DNA of 64,000 nucleotides. Origin: Acidimicrobiales bacterium. GTDB lineage: Bacteria; Actinomycetota; Acidimicrobiia; Acidimicrobiales; Iamiaceae. The position numbers were made by a program, and so were the translations under genes. The DNA is taken from NCBI GenBank assembly GCA_030448105.1, contig JAUJNP010000003.1:1-64000 (forward strand), written 5' to 3'. The notes below the pieces were generated by a model, which saw nothing but the letters and a program-made list of their open reading frames with translations, was not told the origin of the DNA and did not search any database. Within the stretch, counting starts at the first letter, position 1, and each line of letters starts with the position of its first letter. Shown one piece after another: positions 55,244 through 64,000 of this stretch.

Positions 55244-56257
55244 CTAGGCGGCGGCGGGCACGCCGTGGCCGGGTGGCACCACCTCGTCCGGGAGCGGGGG
55301 GCCGGGCGGGGTGCCGTCGCCGAAGGGGCGGCCGCCGAGCGCCTCGCGGCCCGAGGGCACCGCCCAGCCGGACAGGTCGGGACCGGCGGGCACGATGCCG
55401 GAGGGGTTGATGTCTCGATGGACCTCGTAGTAGTGGCGCTTGATGTGGTCGAAGTCGATGGTGTCGCCGAAGCCGGGAGTGGCGAAGAGATCACGGGCGT
55501 AGGCCCACAGCACCGGCATCTCGCTCAGCTTCTGGCGGTTGCACTTGAAGTGCCCGTGGTAGACGGCGTCGAAGCGGACCAACGTGGTGAACAGCCGCAC
55601 GTCGGCCTCGGTGATGGTGTCACCCACCAGGTAGCGCTGGCCCTCCAGGCGGGCTGAGAGCCAGTCGAGCCGTTCGAAGAGGCGCCGGTAGCCCTTCTCG
55701 TAAGCACCCTGGGTGCTGGCGAACCCGCACCGGTACACGCCGTTGTTGACGTCTCGGAACACCAGCTCCGCCACCTCGTCGATCTCGTCCCGGCGGTCCT
55801 CGGGGTAGAGGTCGGGTGCGCCCTGCCTATGGTGCGCGGTCCACTCGGTGCTGAGGTCGAGGGTGATCTGGGCGAAGTCGTTGGTGACGACCTGGCCGGA
55901 GCGGACGTCGACGATGGCGGGCACGGTGATGCCCTTCTCGTAGTCGGGGAAGCGGGCGAGGAACGCCTCCTGGAGCCGTTCGTAGCCGAGCACCGGGTCG
56001 CGGCCGCCGGGGTCGAGGTCGAAGGTCCAGCTGCGCTCGTCGTGGGTGGGGCCGGCCACCGCCATCGACAGCGCGCCCTCCAACCCGAGCAGGCGCCGGA
56101 CGATGATCGCCCGGTTGGCCCACGGGCAGGCCCGGGCGACCACCAGGCGGTAGCGGCCGGCTTCCACCGGGTAGCCATCGGAACCGTCGGCCGTGATGCG
56201 GGTGGTGATGTAGTCGCTGTCGCGCTGGAAGCTGCCGTCGCTGTCTTCGTTGGCCAT
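55244..56257 (-). CDS. Xi-class glutathione S-transferase-like reductase (ECM4/YqjG family)
   Basis: Protein of 337 aa. The active-site Cys is in VARACPWANRAIIVRRLLGL (about residue 44), the CPWA motif of glutathionyl-hydroquinone reductases. The helical domain has LVGDTITEADVRLFTTLVRF and HIKRHYYEVHRDINP, both conserved in the family. Actinobacteria usually make mycothiol instead of glutathione, so the thiol used here may be mycothiol. ATG 56257 is divergent from the AlaX gene over 46 bases. Confidence 0.9.
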   Translation of the reverse strand: MANEDSDGSFQRDSDYITTRITADGSDGYPVEAGRYRLVVARACPWANRAIIVRRLLGLEGALSMAVAGPTHDERSWTFDLDPGGRDPVLGYERLQEAFLARFPDYEKGITVPAIVDVRSGQVVTNDFAQITLDLSTEWTAHHRQGAPDLYPEDRRDEIDEVAELVFRDVNNGVYRCGFASTQGAYEKGYRRLFERLDWLSARLEGQRYLVGDTITEADVRLFTTLVRFDAVYHGHFKCNRQKLSEMPVLWAYARDLFATPGFGDTIDFDHIKRHYYEVHRDINPSGIVPAGPDLSGWAVPSGREALGGRPFGDGTPPGPPLPDEVVPPGHGVPAAA

Positions 56258-56303
56258 CGATGGCCACGCTACGGGTCGCCCGGGATCCCGCGAGACTCCG
56301 GTG

Positions 56304-57005
56304 ATGGCCACCGACCTGTTGTTCCTGCGCGACGCCTACCTTCGGGCCTTCGACGCCACCGTCACCGCGGTGGACGGGGAAAAGGTGGCCCTCGACCGGA
56401 CGGCCTTCTATCCCACCGGGGGAGGTCAGCCCCACGACACCGGCGTGCTGGCCGGGCTGGCGGTCACCGCCGTGGCCAAGGCCGGCGACGACGTGTGGCA
56501 CACCGTCGCCGGCTACCCACCGGACGTCGGCCAGCATGTGCACGCGGAGGTCGAGTGGGAGCGGCGCCATGCCCTCATGCGGACCCACACCGCCCTCCAC
56601 GTGCTCAGCGGGGTCATCTGGAACGAGTGGGGCACCGCCGTCACCGGCGGCAACATGGAGCCGTTGGCGGCGCGGATGGACTTCGAGTTCGACCCGCTGC
56701 CCGACGGCTTCGGCCCACGCGTGGAGGAGCTGGTCAACACCGAGCTGGCCGCTGACCGCCCCGTCGAGGTGTCCTTCCTCCCTCGCAGCACGGCGGTGGC
56801 CGACGCCGACCTCATCCGCACCAAGGTGAGCCTCATCCCCGCCTCGGTGCCCGAGATCCGGGTGGTCGACATCGTGGGCCTGGACAAGCAGGCCGACGGC
56901 GGCACCCACGTGCGGTCCACCGGCGAGGTCGGTCGCATCCGGGTGGTGAAGACCGAATCCAAGGGCAAGGGCAACAAGCGCATCCGCATCGAGGTGCTCG
57001 ACTGA
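56304..57005 (+). CDS. AlaX-type alanyl-tRNA editing protein
   Basis: Protein of 233 aa related to the editing domain of alanyl-tRNA synthetase. FYPTGGGQPHDTG (about residue 35) and the zinc motif RTHTALHVLSGVIW (about residue 92) are clear. The C-terminal motif reads LDKQADGGTHVRSTGEVG, in which the position often held by a Cys is Asp. It would remove Ser or Gly wrongly attached to tRNA-Ala. It is divergent from the GST gene. Confidence 0.88.
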   Translation: MATDLLFLRDAYLRAFDATVTAVDGEKVALDRTAFYPTGGGQPHDTGVLAGLAVTAVAKAGDDVWHTVAGYPPDVGQHVHAEVEWERRHALMRTHTALHVLSGVIWNEWGTAVTGGNMEPLAARMDFEFDPLPDGFGPRVEELVNTELAADRPVEVSFLPRSTAVADADLIRTKVSLIPASVPEIRVVDIVGLDKQADGGTHVRSTGEVGRIRVVKTESKGKGNKRIRIEVLD

Positions 57006-57135
57006 GGCGGCGACCGGCGCAACGTCCACCCGTTGGTGACGCACCCGTCGCACCGCTGTCGGGGGACCGCGGTGCGCCTACCAGCTCTGCCTGCGGCTCC
57101 GGGCGGCACCCGCGGCGACGGCGTAGCCTCGCACC

Positions 57136-58359
57136 GTGGCCGACGACCCCCTGCTCGGCGCGCTCGAACCGGGCGGCATCCGGATCCTGTACCAACCCAT
57201 CGTCGAGCTCGAGACCGGCCACGTGCTCGGGTACGAGGCGCTGGCACGCGGCCCGGCGGGGACCCCCCTCGAGGACCCGACCACCCTTTTCGACGCCGCC
57301 CGCCGCGAAGGCGTGGTCGACGACCTGGACTGGTGCTGCCGGCGAGCGGCGCTGGAGGGTGCGCTGCGCTCGGAGATGGGCAACAGCCTCACGCTGTTCA
57401 TGAACACCGAGCCCGACGTGGGCACCGAGCCGGTGCCGGCTCGCTACGAGGACCTGGTCAGCCAAGCCGAGCACGCCCTCCGGGTGGTCGTGGAGGTGAC
57501 CGAGTCGGCGGTGGTCGAGCGTCCGGCGGCGCTGCTGCAGGCCATCGACTGGGCCCGTGACCGATCGTGGGGGGTGGCGCTCGACGACATCGGCGCCAAC
57601 CCCGGCTCGCTGGCGATGATGCCGTTCCTCGAACCCGATGTCATCAAGCTCGACATGGCCCTCGTGCAGGGGCGGCCCACCGAGGAGATCGGGATGATCG
57701 TCAGCGCCGCCCTGGCCCAGGCCGAGCGCAGCGGCGCGGTGATCGCCGCCGAGGGCATCGAGACCGACGACCACCTCCAGGCGGCGCTGGCCATGGGCGC
57801 CACCATCGGCCAGGGCTGGCTGTTCGGGCGCCCGGCCCCGCTGCCCGCACCGCTGCCGGCGCCCGGCGACGTCATCCCCTTGCTGCGCGGCCCCGCTCCC
57901 CGCTCCGAGCTCACCCCGTTCTCGGCCGTGCGCGCCGCCCGCGCCGTGCGTCGTGGGACCAAGTCGACGCTCGTGGCGATGGCCACCCACCTCGAGGAGC
58001 AGGCCATCGCCTGGCGGGACGGGCCGGTGATCCTGTCCACCTTCCAGGACGGCGACCGCTGGGACTCCCAGCGTTACGAGACCCTCGCCGAGCAGGGTTC
58101 GTTCGTGGTGCTGCTGGGACACGACATGGACGACGCACCCTGTTCGGGCGTGCGCGGTGCCTGCCTTCCCGACGGTCACCGGCTCCACGACGAGTGGTCG
58201 GTGGTCGTCGTCGGCCCCCACTACGCCGGCGCCCTCGTCGCCCGCGACCTCAACGACAGCGGGCCCGAGGCCGACCGCCGCTACGACTTCGCCGTCACCC
58301 ACGACCGCAACCTGGTGGTGGAGGCGGGCCGGGCGCTGCTGCGCCAGCTCGCCCCCTGA
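57136..58359 (+). CDS. EAL domain phosphodiesterase with C-terminal DICT-like domain
   Basis: Protein of 407 aa, soluble. The EAL domain has RILYQPIVELETGHVLGYEA with the catalytic EAL, LFMNTEPD, VVVEVTES, LDDIGANPGSLAMM (DDIG instead of DDFG), VIKLDMALV and AEGIET, so metal-binding residues appear intact. After a PAPLPAPLPAP linker (about residue 235) a DICT-like sensory domain follows, ending FAVTHDRNLVVEAGRALL. It would hydrolyse cyclic-di-GMP in response to a signal, perhaps light or redox. GTG 57136. Confidence 0.86.
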   Translation: MADDPLLGALEPGGIRILYQPIVELETGHVLGYEALARGPAGTPLEDPTTLFDAARREGVVDDLDWCCRRAALEGALRSEMGNSLTLFMNTEPDVGTEPVPARYEDLVSQAEHALRVVVEVTESAVVERPAALLQAIDWARDRSWGVALDDIGANPGSLAMMPFLEPDVIKLDMALVQGRPTEEIGMIVSAALAQAERSGAVIAAEGIETDDHLQAALAMGATIGQGWLFGRPAPLPAPLPAPGDVIPLLRGPAPRSELTPFSAVRAARAVRRGTKSTLVAMATHLEEQAIAWRDGPVILSTFQDGDRWDSQRYETLAEQGSFVVLLGHDMDDAPCSGVRGACLPDGHRLHDEWSVVVVGPHYAGALVARDLNDSGPEADRRYDFAVTHDRNLVVEAGRALLRQLAP

Positions 58360-58398
58360 CAGTGACAATGGGGTGAGGCCCGCCCTCCTCCGCGCCGG

Positions 58399-58731
58399 TC
58401 AACCGGCTCGGGGATCCTCCGGCTCCGGGGTCATGGGTTCGGGAGGGCCCACGTCGAGGGGGGTCCAGAACGGGAACTCGAGGTGGGCCACGCCCTGGTG
58501 CTCCACCACCCGGCCTCTCGCCGCCAGCTGCTCGAGACAGGGGCGGGCGGCGGCCATGTCCCCCACCATGGTCACGTAGTCGGCCACGCTCAACAGGAGC
58601 GGGCCCTCGTCGGCGTCGCCCCGCCGCAGCACCGCCTCCACCTCGAGGATGGGCCGGCACGGCGCCGAGCGATCGATCGCCCAGCAGTGGTACACGACGC
58701 CCTCGAACACCGACAGGGCCCGGATGCGCAC
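58399..58731 (-). CDS. Small protein of unknown function downstream of DUF427
   Basis: Protein of 110 aa from GTG 58731, three bases after the DUF427 stop. It has an alpha/beta look: VVYHCWAIDRSAPCRPILEV, LLLSVADYVTMVGDMAAARP, then EFPFWTPLDVGPPEP. There is no signal peptide. I do not recognise a family. It is surely co-transcribed with the DUF427 gene. Confidence 0.65.
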   Translation of the reverse strand: MRIRALSVFEGVVYHCWAIDRSAPCRPILEVEAVLRRGDADEGPLLLSVADYVTMVGDMAAARPCLEQLAARGRVVEHQGVAHLEFPFWTPLDVGPPEPMTPEPEDPRAG

Positions 58732-58733
58732 CC

Positions 58734-59231
58734 CTACCAGCCGGCCGTGCCCGGACCGCCCTTGAACGGTCCGACCACCCGGGACGTGATCCAACCGCCG
58801 TAGAAGGCGCCCTCGTTGGCCTCGACCCGCTCGTCGTCGACCCAGCAGGCGTCCATCTCCCGGGGGTAGAAGGCGAGGTGGTCGCGGATGGCCTCGAACC
58901 CCGGAGTCGGCTGCGGGTACGACCACGCCGCGTCGGAAACCACCCGGTCGCCCACGATGACGGTGTAGTAGCGGGCAAGGCCCTTCCACTCGCAGAAGGT
59001 GCGGGTGGTGGTGGGCGAGAGGTGCTCGGTGGCGACGTCGCCGGGCGGCAGGTAGTACGCGGGCGGCTGGCTGGTCTCGAGCACCCGGTAGGCCGAGGTG
59101 GTGTCGGCCAGGGTGATCCCACCCACCTCGATCACCAGGTGGCTGTCGGTCGGCTCGAGGCGAGGCGGGCGCGGGTAGTCCCACACCGACTCCTGCCCCG
59201 GCCCAGGCTCGATGCGCTCGGGGTTCCACAT
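58734..59231 (-). CDS. DUF427 domain protein
   Basis: Protein of 165 aa. The DUF427 pattern is PAYYLPPGDVATEHLSPTTT followed by FCEWKGLARYYTVIVGDRVV and FEAIRDHLAFYPREMDACWV. The Trp/Tyr/Lys-rich fold (nucleotidyl-transferase-like in structure databases) has no firm function. ATG 59231 gives the N-terminus MWNPERIEPGPGQESVW. The start lies against the divergent gene at 59242, so the two share a very short control region. Confidence 0.86.
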   Translation of the reverse strand: MWNPERIEPGPGQESVWDYPRPPRLEPTDSHLVIEVGGITLADTTSAYRVLETSQPPAYYLPPGDVATEHLSPTTTRTFCEWKGLARYYTVIVGDRVVSDAAWSYPQPTPGFEAIRDHLAFYPREMDACWVDDERVEANEGAFYGGWITSRVVGPFKGGPGTAGW

Positions 59232-59241
59232 GTCCGAGATG

Positions 59242-59766
59242 ATGGTGGTAGTGGCATCCGATGCCAACCCCTCTACGCCTGCCCGTGCCGAAGCCGACGC
59301 CGACGAGGCCGCCCTCGCTGCCCATGCTCAGGCGCTGGCCGGCGCCATCGATCGGGCCCTCGCGCCCTGGGTGGTGCGCTCGGTGGAGGTGGTGGCGGCG
59401 GCGTGGGGTGGCCCCGTGCCCGAGGCCGTGGTGGCCGACGCCGAGCGGGCCGGCGGGCAGGCTCGGGCCGAGATCGGGGCCCGCGTGCGGGACCTGTTGG
59501 AACGCGACGTCGACGACCAGCCGACCGGACCCCTCGCCCTCCTGCGCCGGGCGGTGACCTACCCCACCGAGGTCCTGCGACGGGCTGGGGTGCCACCGGT
59601 GGCGCGCGACCGCTTCGCCGAGGAAGCCTTCCCCGAGGACCTCTACGACCTAAGCCCCGCCTCGTTCGCGGAGCTCGACCCGGACCTGGCCGAGCTCGGC
59701 CTGGTGTGGGGCGCAGCGAAGGCTCACGTGGTCCTGGCCCGCCGCCGGCGCGAGGGGCTGCGGTGA
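59242..59766 (+). CDS. Helical protein of unknown function
   Basis: Protein of about 174 aa, mostly helical and acidic, without signal peptide. A segment reading GPLALLRRAVTYPTEVLRRA and VPPVARDRFAEEAFPEDLYD is conserved-looking and is typical of a small actinobacterial family found beside a receiver-like protein. Several start codons compete (ATG 59230, 59239, 59242; GTG 59245, 59251). Its stop overlaps the next GTG (GTGA), so the pair is translated together. Confidence 0.7.
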   Translation: MVVVASDANPSTPARAEADADEAALAAHAQALAGAIDRALAPWVVRSVEVVAAAWGGPVPEAVVADAERAGGQARAEIGARVRDLLERDVDDQPTGPLALLRRAVTYPTEVLRRAGVPPVARDRFAEEAFPEDLYDLSPASFAELDPDLAELGLVWGAAKAHVVLARRRREGLR

Positions 59767-60080
59767 GCGAAGCCGGGGCCCGTCGGGTGGTGGCGGTGGT
59801 GCCCGACCTGATGGACCGCTCCCGCCTGGTCGCGGTGGAGGGGGTGGAGGTCCGGTTCGTGGCCGCCAGCGCGCTGGCCTCGGTGGATCAGGCCGACCTG
59901 GTGGTCGTCGACCTGAGTCGCCCCGGCGTCCTCGACGCCGTCTCGGCCGCCGCTCTGGCCGCTCCGGTCGTCGGGTTCGGGCCCCACGTCGACGCCGACC
60001 TCTTGGCCGCCGCCGCTGGCGCGGGCTGCGACCGCGTGCTCCCGCGGTCCCGGTTCTTCGCCCGCTGGCCCGATGTCTGA
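59763..60080 (+). CDS. Small receiver-like (pseudo-receiver) protein
   Basis: Protein of 105 aa with an alternating beta/alpha pattern: VVAVVPDLMDRSRLVAVEG, ADLVVVDLSRPGVLDAVS, PVVGFGPHVDADLLAAAAGA and DRVLPRSRFF. This order resembles a response-regulator receiver domain. The acidic pocket is incomplete and the usual Lys is replaced by Arg, so phosphorylation is doubtful. It is coupled to the helical protein upstream. Function unknown. Confidence 0.65.
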   Translation: MSEAGARRVVAVVPDLMDRSRLVAVEGVEVRFVAASALASVDQADLVVVDLSRPGVLDAVSAAALAAPVVGFGPHVDADLLAAAAGAGCDRVLPRSRFFARWPDV

Positions 60081-60110
60081 CCGCGGTGCTCGACGTCTGG
60101 CCGGCGGCGC

Positions 60111-60314
60111 TCAGGCTTCGTCGCCGGGCCCGTAGCGCGACCAGCCGGCGTCGGTGATGGAGCGGGGCTCGAAGAAGAGGCAGCCGAACGGGCAGGCGAA
60201 GGGGGCCTTCTGGTTGGCGTCGACGCGACAGCGCTGCACCACGTCGCCGCCCGCCGTGGTGCGGGTGGAGTAGTGCCGGCAGTCGCGGCGCACGATGAGC
60301 GCTTCCTCTCCCAC
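60111..60314 (-). CDS. Small Cys-rich protein
   Basis: Protein of 67 aa from GTG 60314. Cys and His residues occur as RRDCRHYSTR, VQRCRVD and PFACPFGCLFFEPR, which could bind zinc or an iron-sulfur cluster. It ends TDAGWSRYGPGDEA. Similar short proteins are widespread in actinobacteria, without known function. It stands alone between two plus-strand genes. Confidence 0.7.
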   Translation of the reverse strand: MGEEALIVRRDCRHYSTRTTAGGDVVQRCRVDANQKAPFACPFGCLFFEPRSITDAGWSRYGPGDEA

Positions 60315-60382
60315 CGCCTCATCCTGCCAGCCGACGCGCTGACCGCCGGTGTCGTCGGCGTCGGCCGATAGCTTCCGGGGCC

Positions 60383-61723
60383 ATGGTCGAACGCTTGGTG
60401 GTCATCGGGGGCGACGCCGCGGGCATGGCGGCCGCCAGCGAGGTGCGGCGCCGGCGCCCCGACATGGAGGTCATCGCCCTGGAGAAGGGCCACTGGACGA
60501 GCTACTCGGCCTGCGGCATCCCCTACCTCGTGGCCGGCGACGTCGGCGGCTTCGACGACCTGGTGGCCCGCACTCCCGACGAGTTCCGCATGAAGCAGCA
60601 CATCGACGTGCGCATGCGCCACGAGGCCATGGCCATCGACCTCGACCGCCGCCGGGTGGAGGTGCGCGACCTCGAGCGCGAACGCACCATCAGCATCGGC
60701 TTCGACCAACTGATGGTCGGCACCGGTGCCCGACCCATCCGGCCACAACTGCCGGGCATCGACGCCGACTGGGTGAGGGGCGTGCAGACCCTCGACGACG
60801 GGTGCGCCCTGCTCGCACAGGCCAAGGCGAGTGCCTGCCGGCGGGTGGTGGTGGTCGGGGCTGGCTACATCGGCCTCGAGATGGCCGAGGCGTTCCACCG
60901 GTGGGGCGCCTCGGTCACCCTCGTCGAGGCCGACCCCACGGCCATGAGCCGCACCCTCGACCGGGAGATGGGCGACCGGGTGGCCGACGCCGTCCGGGGC
61001 CTCGGGGTCGATGTGCGCCTCGAGCACAAGGTGGAGGGCTTCGCCGACGGCGCGGTGGTGACCAACGCCGGGAGCGTCCCCGCCGACCTGGTGGTGCTCG
61101 GCCTCGGGGTCGCGCCCAACACCGGCTTGGCCGAGGCGGCCGGCCTCCTCACCGGCATACGGGGCGCCATCGAGGTCGACCGCCGGCAGCGCACCAGCGC
61201 CGAGGGGGTCTGGGCGGCCGGCGACTGCGCCGACACCTGGCACCGGGTGTCGCAGCGGCGGGTGCACGTCGCCCTCGGCACGGTCGCCAACAAGACGGCC
61301 CGGGTGGCGGGGATCAACATCGGTGGCGGCTACGCCCGCTTCGGCGGCGTGGTGGGCACGGCCATCACCCGGGTGTGCGGCACCGAGGTGGCCCGCACCG
61401 GTCTCACCGAGCACGAGGCGGTCCTGGCGGGCTTCGATCACGTGGCCGCCCGCATCGACACCACCACCCGGGCCGGGTACTTTCCGGGCGCCGAGCCGAT
61501 GACGGTCAAGCTCGTGGCCGAGCGGGGTGGCGGGCGGGTGCTGGGCGCCCAGATCGTGGGCGGCACCGGCGCCGCCAAGCGCATCGACACCGTGGCCACC
61601 GCGTTGCACGCCGGACTCGACGTGACCGAGCTGGTGGAGCTGGACCTGGCCTACGCTCCGCCGTTCTCCTCGGTGTGGGACCCGGTGCAGGTGGCCGCCC
61701 GGCGGGCCGCCGCCATGCTCTGA
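60383..61723 (+). CDS. FAD-dependent pyridine nucleotide-disulfide oxidoreductase (CoA-disulfide reductase/NADH oxidase-like)
   Basis: Flavoprotein of 446 aa. The FAD motif is VVIGGDAAGMAAASEVRR. The single active-site Cys lies in WTSYSACGIPYLV (about residue 44), as in CoA-disulfide reductase and NADH oxidase. The NAD(P)H motif is VVVGAGYIGLEMAEAF, followed by the second FAD motif VWAAGDCAD and a C-terminal dimerisation domain. It may reduce CoA or other disulfides, or reduce oxygen. ATG 60383. The amtB gene follows after 119 bases. Confidence 0.9.
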   Translation: MVERLVVIGGDAAGMAAASEVRRRRPDMEVIALEKGHWTSYSACGIPYLVAGDVGGFDDLVARTPDEFRMKQHIDVRMRHEAMAIDLDRRRVEVRDLERERTISIGFDQLMVGTGARPIRPQLPGIDADWVRGVQTLDDGCALLAQAKASACRRVVVVGAGYIGLEMAEAFHRWGASVTLVEADPTAMSRTLDREMGDRVADAVRGLGVDVRLEHKVEGFADGAVVTNAGSVPADLVVLGLGVAPNTGLAEAAGLLTGIRGAIEVDRRQRTSAEGVWAAGDCADTWHRVSQRRVHVALGTVANKTARVAGINIGGGYARFGGVVGTAITRVCGTEVARTGLTEHEAVLAGFDHVAARIDTTTRAGYFPGAEPMTVKLVAERGGGRVLGAQIVGGTGAAKRIDTVATALHAGLDVTELVELDLAYAPPFSSVWDPVQVAARRAAAML

Positions 61724-61750
61724 AGGCGGCGCCGAGCGGCGCCTGGGCGT

Positions 61751-61788
61751 TTCACACGCCCGAAACACAGACCCAACACCGGCGAAAC
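61751..61788 (+). promoter_or_regulatory. GlnR-box-like tandem site upstream of amtB
   Basis: Four 5-base half-sites are separated by exactly six bases each: TTCAC (61751), GAAAC (61762), CCAAC (61773) and GAAAC (61784). Actinobacterial GlnR binds gTnAC-n6-GaAAC repeats with this spacing. The two GAAAC half-sites are perfect and 22 bases apart. The site lies 55 bases before the amtB start, the expected place for nitrogen control. Confidence 0.65.
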
Positions 61789-61842
61789 ACGCTGTCGCCA
61801 TTCTGTCGCCCGACCCGACCGCCTCAGAGGAGCGACGACCCG

Positions 61843-64000
<2,158 letters not shown>

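Noticed and set aside
61724-61842. Riboswitch or small RNA before amtB
   Set aside because: The repeated GAAAC pattern is better explained as GlnR half-sites; no conserved riboswitch core was seen.

Overview
The window is very GC-rich DNA with GTG/TTG starts, many ATGA/GTGA stop-start overlaps, a perfect CIRCE operator, a GlnR-box-like site, otsA/otsB, DUF3263 and LytR_C genes, coproheme decarboxylase and a WXG100/FtsK locus. Together these point to an actinobacterium. The gene mix (AI-2E permease, RtcB, DUF2071, Xi-class GST, acyl-D-amino-acid deacylase) would fit the Acidimicrobiia (Iamia/Ilumatobacter-like), but that placement is inference and was not tested.

Layout. 1-2.6 kb: end of a minus-strand peptide/nickel-type ABC operon (two permeases, then an ATPase cut by the window edge). 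2.6-7.1 kb: a sterol-desaturase-like hydroxylase, a frameshifted enoyl-CoA hydratase, a hemerythrin-domain protein, DUF2071 and a sulfotransferase. 7.3-10.1 kb: a membrane HD-GYP protein with an apparent C-terminal Ig-like domain, then DUF3263 and LytR_C genes. 10.1-12.3 kb: convergent otsB and otsA (trehalose synthesis), both with several frameshifts. 12.3-20.3 kb: DUF1206, glycerate kinase, amidase, AI-2E permease, MoaD/ThiS-like protein, a sugar isomerase/dehydrogenase pair and an alpha-alpha-barrel-like protein. 20.3-22.0 kb: CIRCE-controlled groEL. 22.0-27.3 kb: a compact type VII secretion-like locus (EssC-like ATPase, WXG100 protein, small helical protein) with its own promoter and hairpin. 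27.3-30.2 kb: chdC/hemQ followed by small accessory genes and a GNAT remnant. 30.4-35.8 kb: a branched-chain amino-acid (Liv) uptake system whose LivH carries an extra N-terminal extracytoplasmic domain.

35.8-49.3 kb holds metabolic genes: a MaoC-like double hotdog, GNAT, zf-TFIIB, sulfatase, SDR plus GH15, RtcB, D-aminoacylase, epimerase, hemerythrin, a PLP decarboxylase/lyase and DUF2817. 49.3-55.1 kb is a patched region with a possible integrase fragment, a decayed IS481-type transposase, a frameshifted DUF222-HNH (13E12-type) gene, a frameshifted methyltransferase, DUF2254 and an MscS channel. 55.2-61.7 kb: Xi-class GST, AlaX editing protein, EAL-DICT protein, DUF427, two small unknown genes and a CoA-disulfide-reductase-like flavoprotein. 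61.7-64.0 kb: the nitrogen cluster amtB-glnK-glnD behind a GlnR-like box, with glnD cut by the window end.

Apparent single-base frameshifts are concentrated at 3.9-12.3 kb and 51-55 kb, often at homopolymers, while long genes such as groEL, the 4.35-kb secretion ATPase and the liv genes are intact. Whether these are sequencing errors or true decay cannot be settled from one sequence. No rRNA, tRNA or CRISPR array was recognised.
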